From DASUFP01 sp036274495 (GTDB taxonomy: Bacteria > Bacteroidota > Bacteroidia > AKYH767-A > OLB10): DNA of 13,259 nt. Numbering within the stretch: the first letter of the stretch is position 1; every line of letters begins with the position of its first letter. A model generated the notes under the pieces. The model had not been told where the DNA came from, did not search any database, and saw only the letters and a list, made by a program, of their open reading frames with translations. The position numbers and the translations under genes are program-made. Positions 1 to 6,327 of the stretch are shown here, one piece after another. The stretch is from the NCBI GenBank assembly GCA_036274495.1, contig DASUFP010000128.1, forward strand, positions 1 through 13,259. The letters are read 5' to 3'.

Positions 1-31
1 CCTCAAGATTCTCAAAAATAAGTTTAGCCAT
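1..31 (-). CDS. Possible start of a divergent gene (partial, runs off left edge)
   Basis: On the minus strand an ATG at 31-29 opens a frame that stays open to the window edge and reads MAKLIFENLE. A perfect Bacteroidota -7 element (TAGATTTG) lies 31 bases upstream on the same strand, which suits a short leader. Ten residues are too few to identify a family. The plus-strand alternative is the tail of an upstream gene stopping at 69-71 (ending DEKILQI), which would place the polymerase downstream of an ImuB-like partner, as in mutasome cassettes. I slightly prefer the divergent reading because of the promoter element, but this is a weak call. Confidence 0.25.
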   Translation of the reverse strand, partial: MAKLIFENLE

Positions 32-43
32 AATGCAGAAAAG

Positions 44-73
44 TTTAGATGAAAAGATTTTACAAATCTAAAA
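44..73. promoter_or_regulatory. Nested dyads, candidate operator before dnaE
   Basis: Two dyads share this stretch: an inner AGATTT-tac-AAATCT at 55-69, and an outer TTTAGAT at 44-50 matched by ATCTAAA at 67-73. This layout fits a dimeric repressor site upstream of a possibly damage-inducible polymerase gene. There is no sequence match to a known LexA box that I can assert. The region is AT-rich, so short dyads also arise by chance. Confidence 0.3.
63..70 (-). promoter_or_regulatory. Candidate Bacteroidota -7 promoter element (TAGATTTG)
   Basis: The minus strand reads TAGATTTG, an exact match to the TAnnTTTG element used by the primary sigma factor of Bacteroidota. It would drive the possible divergent gene starting at 31. 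No good TTTG -33 element is visible at the usual spacing, so the call rests on the -7 box alone. The element overlaps the right arm of the 55-69 dyad, which could let a repressor occlude it. Confidence 0.3.
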
Positions 74-83
74 AACTTATGCC

Positions 84-127
84 CCCAGAAGTGGAGTTTC
101 TCTCTGCGTTCGAAATACACTTCTGGG
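84..127. repeat. 10-bp perfect inverted repeat (hairpin) just before dnaE
   Basis: CCCAGAAGTG at 84-93 is exactly matched by CACTTCTGGG at 118-127, leaving a 24-base loop. It ends 15 bases before the dnaE start codon, so if transcribed it would form a leader hairpin. No T-run follows on the plus strand, so it is not a classic intrinsic terminator. It could be a leader structure or a protein-binding dyad. Confidence 0.5.
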
Positions 128-142
128 CTTCGCTTATGACTT

Positions 143-3082
143 ATGACCTTTTTTCATTCCACATACTCCCTCCGTTACGGCACACTCCCCGTCGATGATC
201 TCGTTGCTTTGGCGAAGGCATCGGGTTATGAGCATGTGGCGCTTACCGACATAAACAACACGGCCGGTATTCCTGATTTTGTGATGGCCTGTGAAAAGGA
301 GGGACTGCATGCGGTGTGCGGGGCGGAGATACGCAACGGCAACGAGCATCTCTATTCGCTGATTGCCCGTAATGCTGCAGGTTTTCGCGAGATCAATGAA
401 TTTATTACACAGCATAATCTTACCGGCGATGCTTATCCCGACCGGGCACCGGAGTTACTGCATTGCCATGTGGTGTATCCGCTGCGACGCTTTCCTGCAG
501 GCAGGCTGCGTGAGAATGAATATGCGGGTATTGCACCTCACGAGCTCAACAAGTTGCGCGCTTCTTCCAAAAGCGAACGCATCCTCGACAACGGCATCGC
601 CTTTCAGCCTGCCACATTCGGCGGTACCGAAGGCTATGCACTGCACCGCCACCTGCGTGCTATCGACAACAACATTTTGCTCTCGCAGCTGGAACCGGAG
701 ATGCTGGCCCATCCTTGTGAAACACTTATCCGCGCAAGCGAACAAGCCGAACAGTACCGCGACTTCCCGCAGCTGCTGCGTAATGCAGAACAACTGTTTG
801 CCGATTGTACCTTCCGGTTCGACTGTACCACCATCAAAAACAAGAAAACCTTTACCGGCACCGCCTACGATGATAAATTACTGCTGGAAAAACTTACGTG
901 GGACGGACTCGAATACCGTTACGGAAAGCATAACAGGGAAGCGATACGCCGTGTGCGGCACGAGCTGGAGGTGATTGACAACCTGGGGTTCTCTTCGTAT
1001 TTTCTCATCACGTGGGATATTATCCGTTACAGTATGTCGCGCGGATTTTACCATGTAGGGCGGGGGAGTGGTGCCAACAGTACAGTTGCTTATTGCTTAC
1101 GTATTACTGACGTGGATCCTATTGAACTCGACCTCTATTTTGAACGGTTTCTGAATCCCAAGCGTAAATCACCACCCGACTTCGACATCGACTATTCCTG
1201 GAAGGAACGCGATGAAGTAACGGAATATATTTTTAAACGGTACGGGCGTGAACACACTGCTTTGCTTGGCGCTATGAGCACCTTCAAAGGCAAGTCCATC
1301 ATTCGTGAACTGGGTAAAGTATACGGGCTTCCGAAAGCGGAAATTGATACGCTTGTGGAGTCGCGCAAGGAGGTGCAGGAATATGACAGCATCACTACCG
1401 AATTGTTTCGGTATGGCCGTATGATGTCGGAGTTTCCCAACCTGCGCACTATTCATGCGGGCGGCATATTGATTTCTGAAGAACCGATTACCTGTTACAC
1501 AGCTCTTGATTTACCGCCCAAGGGATTTCCTACCACACAGTGGGATATGTATGTGGCCGAAGATATCGGGTTTGAGAAGCTGGATATTCTCAGTCAGCGC
1601 GGTATCGGGCATATCAAAGATGCCGCTGAACTCGTTCGCCGGAACCGCCGCATAAAAGTGGATGTACACGATGTGCAGGCATTCAAAACCGATGAGAAAG
1701 TGCGGCAACAATTGAAGTCGGGAGATACCATCGGGTGTTTTTATGTGGAGAGTCCTGCCATGCGCGGACTGCTAAAGAAGCTGCATTGCTCCGAGTACAT
1801 CAGTCTGGTAGCTGCCAGCAGCATCATTCGTCCCGGTGTGGCGCAGAGCGGCATGATGCGCGAGTATATTCACCGGTTTCACAATCCGGGTGCGTTTTCG
1901 TATCTGCACAGTGTTATGGAAGAACACCTGAATGAAACGTATGGGGTAATGGTATATCAGGAAGATGTGATTAAGGTTTGTCACCATTTTGCGGGACTCG
2001 ACCTGGCTGATGCCGATGTGTTGCGCCGGGCGATGAGCGGGAAGTCACGGAGCAAAAGGGAGATGCAGCTGATTGTGGACAAATTTTTTGAGAACTGTAA
2101 GGCTCGCGGGTATTCCGATGAGCTCACCAAAGAAGTTTGGCGCCAGATAGAATCCTTTGCGGGATATTCCTTTTCGAAAGCACACTCGGCATCGTACGCG
2201 GTGGAGAGCTATCAGAGTCTCTATCTGAAGACCTATTTTCCGCACGAATTTCATGTAGCGGTCATCAACAATTTCGGCGGATTTTACAGCACGTGGGTAT
2301 ATGTGAATGAAGCACGCAAGTGGGGCGCGAAGATTCATTTACCCTGTGTGAACCGCAGCGAATACAATACAACGCTGTACGGCGAAGACGTATTCCTGGG
2401 GCTCAATCTGGTGCAGGGACTCGAAACCTCCATTGCCTCCCGTATTCCTGAAGAGCGGTTGGAACACGGTGGGTACAAGGATCTTGAAGACCTCATCCGC
2501 CGCACAGGTATCACGCTCGACAATTTACTGCCGCTGATCCGGCTGGGCGCGTTCCGGTTTACGGGTAAGGAAAAAAAGCCACTGCTGTGGGATGCGCACA
2601 TGCTGTTAGGCAGACAGGAACCTGTGGCCGCCGGAAATGCACTCTTTGAAACGGAGACAAAGCCTTTTTCGTTACCTGCACTTGTGCATCAGCCGGTAGA
2701 AGATGCGTTCGATGAAATTGAATTACTCGGGTTTCCTGTAACCATGACAGCATTCGATTTGCTAAAGACATCTTTTCGCGGCGATGTAAAGGCAAAGGAC
2801 ATGATACAGTACATTGGGAAAACTGTTCGGCTGGTCGGGAACCTCGTTACCATCAAATACGTTACCACCAAACGCCGCGACCTGATGAATTTCGGAACCT
2901 TTCTGGATGATGAAGGTAATTTCTTCGACACAACGCATTTTGCGCAAAGCCTGAACCGTTATCCGTTCCGCGGTAAAGGTATATACCTGATCCTGGGAAA
3001 AGTGGTGGAAGAGTTCGGGTTCCCGAGTATTGATGTAGAAAAGATGGCGAAACTTGAGACAGCGAGCGACCCCAGGTATTAA
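143..3082 (+). CDS. dnaE: DNA polymerase III alpha subunit, short (probably error-prone) form
   Basis: A C-family DNA polymerase of 979 residues. Order: N-terminal PHP domain (1 to about 110 plus interspersed parts), polymerase core with GRGSGANS near residue 307, the catalytic PDFDID motif (Asp346, Asp348) and the third carboxylate in KLDILSQR (Asp481), a helix-hairpin-helix segment near 770-810, and an OB-fold near 890-960. It is much shorter than replicative DnaE (about 1160 or more) and stops soon after the OB-fold, so the tau-binding tail is missing. The PHP site is degraded: the expected HxHS..YS..DG is FFHSTYSLRYG and the expected TDH is TDI (residue 37), so metal-dependent proofreading is unlikely. 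Together this points to a DnaE2/ImuC-like lesion-bypass paralog. The start is firm: an in-frame TGA lies at 137-139. Its codons look more GC-rich than those of the genes that follow. Its usual ImuA/ImuB partners are not in view. Confidence 0.92.
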   Translation: MTFFHSTYSLRYGTLPVDDLVALAKASGYEHVALTDINNTAGIPDFVMACEKEGLHAVCGAEIRNGNEHLYSLIARNAAGFREINEFITQHNLTGDAYPDRAPELLHCHVVYPLRRFPAGRLRENEYAGIAPHELNKLRASSKSERILDNGIAFQPATFGGTEGYALHRHLRAIDNNILLSQLEPEMLAHPCETLIRASEQAEQYRDFPQLLRNAEQLFADCTFRFDCTTIKNKKTFTGTAYDDKLLLEKLTWDGLEYRYGKHNREAIRRVRHELEVIDNLGFSSYFLITWDIIRYSMSRGFYHVGRGSGANSTVAYCLRITDVDPIELDLYFERFLNPKRKSPPDFDIDYSWKERDEVTEYIFKRYGREHTALLGAMSTFKGKSIIRELGKVYGLPKAEIDTLVESRKEVQEYDSITTELFRYGRMMSEFPNLRTIHAGGILISEEPITCYTALDLPPKGFPTTQWDMYVAEDIGFEKLDILSQRGIGHIKDAAELVRRNRRIKVDVHDVQAFKTDEKVRQQLKSGDTIGCFYVESPAMRGLLKKLHCSEYISLVAASSIIRPGVAQSGMMREYIHRFHNPGAFSYLHSVMEEHLNETYGVMVYQEDVIKVCHHFAGLDLADADVLRRAMSGKSRSKREMQLIVDKFFENCKARGYSDELTKEVWRQIESFAGYSFSKAHSASYAVESYQSLYLKTYFPHEFHVAVINNFGGFYSTWVYVNEARKWGAKIHLPCVNRSEYNTTLYGEDVFLGLNLVQGLETSIASRIPEERLEHGGYKDLEDLIRRTGITLDNLLPLIRLGAFRFTGKEKKPLLWDAHMLLGRQEPVAAGNALFETETKPFSLPALVHQPVEDAFDEIELLGFPVTMTAFDLLKTSFRGDVKAKDMIQYIGKTVRLVGNLVTIKYVTTKRRDLMNFGTFLDDEGNFFDTTHFAQSLNRYPFRGKGIYLILGKVVEEFGFPSIDVEKMAKLETASDPRY

Positions 3083-3126
3083 ACAAAATGAATGGGATAG
3101 TTAAAATAAAAAACGATGAATTAAGG

Positions 3127-5109
3127 TCACCGGTGAATTACAAACGAGCTGTGTAAAACAGCTTTGTTAAATCCGGTTATTTCAATAAAATAAATTCCGT
3201 CAGGGAGCAAACTGACATCATGCGTCAGGTAAGCGGCTTTGGCATTTAAATTTCCTGATAAACAAACCTGACCCATTGCGTTTAAGAGAACCCAGTTATT
3301 ATAGCCTTCCGGAGAGAAAAAAGTAATTTGATCGGATACAGGATTGGGATACACGATACATTTACTTTCAGCTGAAAGCGTGTTAACGGAAGTGGGAATT
3401 ACAATGGTATTAACAGTAGTGTTTGTTATTACCGGGAGGTTGTTGTCAAAGTAAATATAAGCTGTGTTATTGATTGTTTGTCCGGGTACAAGGCTATGGT
3501 AGGGCTCGATGCTATAGGAGAAATATCCATGACTGGCAGCTTCATCAGTAGTGGAATCGGGGAGGAAAATGTTTTTAAATGTCAGCCACAGCATTCTGTT
3601 GGCATCGATAAACCAGGAACTAACGGGATGACTGCTTGATGTTAAGCGGAAAGTTGAAAGGTCGAGGTTGTCATCAATCGGGTCAAGGATGTTGATGTTG
3701 ATTGCAGGTGCTGATCCTGTGTTTTGGAAGTTGACAACATAATCCAGATCCATTCCGGAATTAATAGCGGCAACCGGGATATCGCCGGCAGGATAAACCA
3801 TTTTGTCGTTTGGATCAACGGAATTTACAGTCGTGCTGTATGTTGTATCGTAATTGTTAGCGGAGTTGGGATCTCCGGCAATTGGATAAATAATGGCTGA
3901 TGCAGCTGTTACTGTGCCAATCGCAAGTGCAGTGTCGGCATAAAAAAGGCAATTGATTACTCTTGTTTCGCCGGGGAGAAGATTGCTGTATGTAAACTCA
4001 ACAGAATTGGCAGTTAATGGCGTAGAGGGATCCGATGCGCTCAACAATTGAAGCATAGGATCATATGTCATCTCAACGGTTCCTGAGACCGGGCTTGTGC
4101 CGACATTACCGTAACTGATGTACTTGTGGTGTGTAAATCCGGGCCTGAAGTTTGGACTGGTTATTTGGACTGATGGGTCTGTGATTCCCGGTGTAAATGT
4201 TACCAGAAAATTATTGCCGGACGAATCGATTCCGGATCCTGGTAACGCAATGGTATAGGAAGCAGGACTAACTGTTGAATAAGGTGGTTGAACAATTGCA
4301 ACTGTAACTGCCGTTGCTGAGTCGGCAATCACCGTATAGTTTCCCAGAGCGTTTGTGAGATAATAGAAACTGCTGAACGCCGGAACAGTGCTGATAACCA
4401 CATTTTGCAACGTTGTATCACCTGCATCTAATACCTGATTAGCATTTACATCAAGATAAACAGTTCCTGATATTGTATTATAATTTGTTCTGTTAATAGA
4501 AAAGTCATCAATTGAGACACCATCGAATGTTACAGAAAGGTCGGAGGTAAAAAGAAACCTGAACCAGACATGTCCATTCACGGATGGGTTTGGAAAGACA
4601 ATTTCCGAGTGGATCCACCCGCCACTATTACCACTCCAGCCCGGCATTCCGCTGCTGACTAAAGTGTCGGAATACCAATTTGTAGAAAAGGGAGCATTTA
4701 CTGAACCAACAGTTATCCATTGTTGGATTGCAGTATCAGTACAGTATTGCAATACATGACCGTCCCAAATGGTTTCTGTTTTAAAGTTTTGCCAGAATGA
4801 GATCTGTACGGCCGACTGCGTCCCCAGGTTGAAGCCCGGACTGTTTAATGTACTATATGCGCCATTGTTATATCCTGAATTCAAGTTAATATCCCAGCAG
4901 TTCGAACCGGAGTGCGTTGAGCTGGTAGCACCAAAGCCTGGCGATCCAAGTTGCCATACTGTTCCTGTATTTGTGGTGTCAGCTACCCAGCCGGGAGCTC
5001 CGCTATCGAAGTCGTCTGCATAGGGGAGTGATACGTATTGAGCATTGAGAACAGCAAATGCATTGAAAAAAGTGAAAAGCAGTACGAAGAGAAAGCCTTT
5101 ACCGGTCAT
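3127..5109 (-). CDS. Secreted multidomain protein with T9SS type A sorting domain
   Basis: A 660-residue extracellular protein. Visible parts: signal peptide 1-23 (hydrophobic FLFVLLFTFFNAFAV, then NAQ); a MAM/concanavalin-like beta-sandwich at about 25-207; an SdrD-B/Cna-B-like domain at about 211-305 (ISGTVYLDVNANQVLDAGD, with Asp/Asn-rich calcium-type loops); a DUF11-like beta domain at about 311-428; a conserved Bacteroidota repeat starting VDPNDK at about 430-568; and a T9SS type A C-terminal domain at about 580-660 (VYPNP ... LLPDGIYFIEI). It should cross the outer membrane by T9SS and be released or anchored at the surface. No catalytic motif is visible, so an adhesive or structural role is inferred. 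It lies 10 bases after the stop of its upstream neighbour and is probably co-transcribed. The N-terminal domain is a paralog of that neighbour's. Its 3' end converges on dnaE with 44 bases between. Confidence 0.88.
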   Translation of the reverse strand: MTGKGFLFVLLFTFFNAFAVLNAQYVSLPYADDFDSGAPGWVADTTNTGTVWQLGSPGFGATSSTHSGSNCWDINLNSGYNNGAYSTLNSPGFNLGTQSAVQISFWQNFKTETIWDGHVLQYCTDTAIQQWITVGSVNAPFSTNWYSDTLVSSGMPGWSGNSGGWIHSEIVFPNPSVNGHVWFRFLFTSDLSVTFDGVSIDDFSINRTNYNTISGTVYLDVNANQVLDAGDTTLQNVVISTVPAFSSFYYLTNALGNYTVIADSATAVTVAIVQPPYSTVSPASYTIALPGSGIDSSGNNFLVTFTPGITDPSVQITSPNFRPGFTHHKYISYGNVGTSPVSGTVEMTYDPMLQLLSASDPSTPLTANSVEFTYSNLLPGETRVINCLFYADTALAIGTVTAASAIIYPIAGDPNSANNYDTTYSTTVNSVDPNDKMVYPAGDIPVAAINSGMDLDYVVNFQNTGSAPAININILDPIDDNLDLSTFRLTSSSHPVSSWFIDANRMLWLTFKNIFLPDSTTDEAASHGYFSYSIEPYHSLVPGQTINNTAYIYFDNNLPVITNTTVNTIVIPTSVNTLSAESKCIVYPNPVSDQITFFSPEGYNNWVLLNAMGQVCLSGNLNAKAAYLTHDVSLLPDGIYFIEITGFNKAVLHSSFVIHR

Positions 5110-5119
5110 ATGGATCAGA

Positions 5120-5956
5120 TTAATTAATTACAACGAGTTTCTTTTGTTCGACAATTTCACCCAGCGCCATACGGATAAAGTAATTTCCATTGCTGGGATG
5201 TAAGAGGGATATTTTTGAAGGCAGATTTCCTTGCTGTGGCTGATAGTTGAATTTAACAGGTTTGCCGGATTCATCAAAAACTTCAATCACAAGTTGATCA
5301 GAGGCAACAGGATTTGTAATGAGATTAAAATAGCCGTTTCCGGGATTAGGGTAAATAGTAGCTGAAGATAATGGGTTTGGAACAGCAATTCCCAAAGGCA
5401 TTGTTTCAATGGCAAAGTCATCAATTGAGAATCCGTCGTAGGTTATTGTAGCATCTGATGAAAACAGAAAACGAAACTGTACATCCGGTAGACCTGCCAA
5501 ATCAGAAACATCGAGAAGTGATTGAATCCATTTTAAACTGGTGCCATCAGCCGAAATTAGTGATGGAAAAGGAAGGTAATTCCAGTTGCTTCCGCCATCA
5601 GAACTATATTGCACCAACATGTAGTCCCAAAGATGTTCAACACTGTATTGCGTCCAGAAGGAGACCTGGATGGTTGAAACTCCGGTAAAGTCAAATGTGG
5701 GGGAGTATAAATAAGCCTCAGCAAAGCAGTCATAACCCGTGTTCAGGTTGGTGTCCCAGCAATTATTGCCCGAAAAAGCACCGGTAGTGACCCCGTAGGC
5801 AGGGGTACCCAGTTCCCAGTCGGTACCCAAACCATTACTTACCGCGAACCAACCCTGAGTGCCGCTCTCAAAGTTTTCCCGGTAGGGAATCGAAATGTTT
5901 TTAGCCTGAATGTATGTGGAGAGAAATAGTGCAACAATTAGTAGGGGTTTTTTCAT
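5120..5956 (-). CDS. Small secreted beta-sandwich protein with T9SS type A sorting domain
   Basis: A 278-residue protein with a signal peptide (1-18, MKKPLLIVALFLSTYIQA), one MAM/concanavalin-like beta-sandwich (about 20-185) and a T9SS type A C-terminal domain (about 198-278, starting IYPNPGNGYFNL and ending QKKLVVIN). The sandwich shares landmarks with residues 25-207 of the next gene: PY..(D/N)F(D/E)SG..GW, a SG(S/N)NCWD(I/T)NLN(T/S)GY block, VSFW, FRFLF(T/S)SD and (T/Y)(F/Y)DG(V/F)SIDDF. The two thus arose by duplication, with the 660-residue gene gaining extra domains. It is first in the likely two-gene unit. The start is the first ATG and gives a standard signal peptide. No enzyme motif is visible; function unknown, perhaps adhesion or glycan binding. 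Confidence 0.88.
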   Translation of the reverse strand: MKKPLLIVALFLSTYIQAKNISIPYRENFESGTQGWFAVSNGLGTDWELGTPAYGVTTGAFSGNNCWDTNLNTGYDCFAEAYLYSPTFDFTGVSTIQVSFWTQYSVEHLWDYMLVQYSSDGGSNWNYLPFPSLISADGTSLKWIQSLLDVSDLAGLPDVQFRFLFSSDATITYDGFSIDDFAIETMPLGIAVPNPLSSATIYPNPGNGYFNLITNPVASDQLVIEVFDESGKPVKFNYQPQQGNLPSKISLLHPSNGNYFIRMALGEIVEQKKLVVIN

Positions 5957-6079
5957 GGTCAGTCAGGTTAGGTGAGCAGGGGGATATAACAGAAACTACT
6001 TCATTACATATTGAATATCAATTAGTTAAGTGATAGTAAAATACAAGAAAGAACGCTGTTGAAAATAGGATGTAGTTTT

Positions 6080-6101
6080 CCCTGACCTGATCAGGTCAGG
6101 G
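6080..6101. repeat. Perfect 22-bp palindrome
   Basis: The half-site CCCTGACCTGA is followed at once by its exact reverse complement TCAGGTCAGGG, with no spacer. It lies about 124 bases upstream of the 5956 start codon and about 227 bases past the end of the lipoprotein gene. Neither strand has a T-run after it, so an intrinsic terminator is unlikely. A repressor operator, a dispersed palindromic repeat, or a site for another DNA-binding protein are all possible. Confidence 0.6.
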
Positions 6102-6205
6102 GTAAGACGACAGAAAAAGTGAAAAGGTCGCATGGCATTCAGGATTAATTACGGAGATTCTGAACGTTGAATGTAAACAAAAGGAATAATTCCTCCAAAC
6201 GGCTC

Positions 6206-6238
6206 ACTTGAATGCCAGACTGTAGGCCTGATTCAAGT
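6206..6238. repeat. Imperfect hairpin
   Basis: ACTTGAAT at 6206-6213 pairs with ATTCAAGT at 6231-6238. Inside it CAG (6216-6218) can pair with CTG (6228-6230), with a two-base bulge and a nine-base loop. It lies beyond the lipoprotein's terminator-like hairpin, so it is either untranscribed, part of read-through, or a structured element of its own. Confidence 0.35.
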
Positions 6239-6269
6239 CCGCTCAATGGGGGTCAATCACCTTTTTTTA

Positions 6270-6308
6270 AGGGAAAAAGGCTATAACTATTTTAAACAAC
6301 AGCCTTTT
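6270..6308 (-). terminator. Probable intrinsic terminator of the lipoprotein gene
   Basis: On the minus strand, 20 bases after the lipoprotein stop codon, AAAAGGCT (6308-6301) is followed by an 18-base loop and AGCCTTTT (6282-6275), then one more T. This gives an 8-bp stem running into a five-T tract. The stem has only a few G-C pairs and the loop is long, so it is a moderate rather than a strong terminator. Confidence 0.45.
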
Positions 6309-6327
6309 CAGGAATTACAACTTGGTG

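Larger units (their letters stand above)
5957..6327. other. 371-base gene-free region between lipoprotein and T9SS pair
   Basis: I see no convincing coding region here; the plus-strand frame starting at 6246 mostly overlaps the lipoprotein in antisense. The stretch holds the leader and promoter of the T9SS pair (no clean TAnnTTTG seen), the 22-bp palindrome at 6080-6101, a 13-base dyad AGGAAT-a-ATTCCT at 6182-6194, the imperfect hairpin at 6206-6238, a separated inverted pair (GGCATTCA at 6134-6141, TGAATGCC at 6209-6216) and the terminator-like hairpin of the lipoprotein gene at 6275-6308. The density of dyads is higher than in the other gaps apart from hmgA-hpd. Confidence 0.5.

Noticed and set aside
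79..198. Small plus-strand frame from the ATG at 79 overlapping the dnaE start
   Set aside because: It overlaps the polymerase gene out of frame and covers the 84-127 hairpin; about 39 residues without any family features.
363..974. 203-codon frame inside dnaE on the same strand
   Set aside because: It lies fully within the well-supported polymerase gene in another frame, and its composition looks like a shadow product.
3083..3126. Bidirectional terminator between dnaE and the T9SS gene
   Set aside because: The 44-base gap is A-rich but I could not find a stem of useful length.
6080..6101. 22-bp palindrome as an intrinsic terminator
   Set aside because: No T-run follows on either strand, there is no loop, and it is 227 bases past the nearest gene end, which already has a better hairpin.
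6206..6240. tRNA-like signature (GATTCAAGTCC resembling a T-loop, and CTGTA resembling a Tyr anticodon loop)
   Set aside because: The flanking bases do not form a T-stem, the anticodon stem has mismatches, and no acceptor or D-arm can be drawn.
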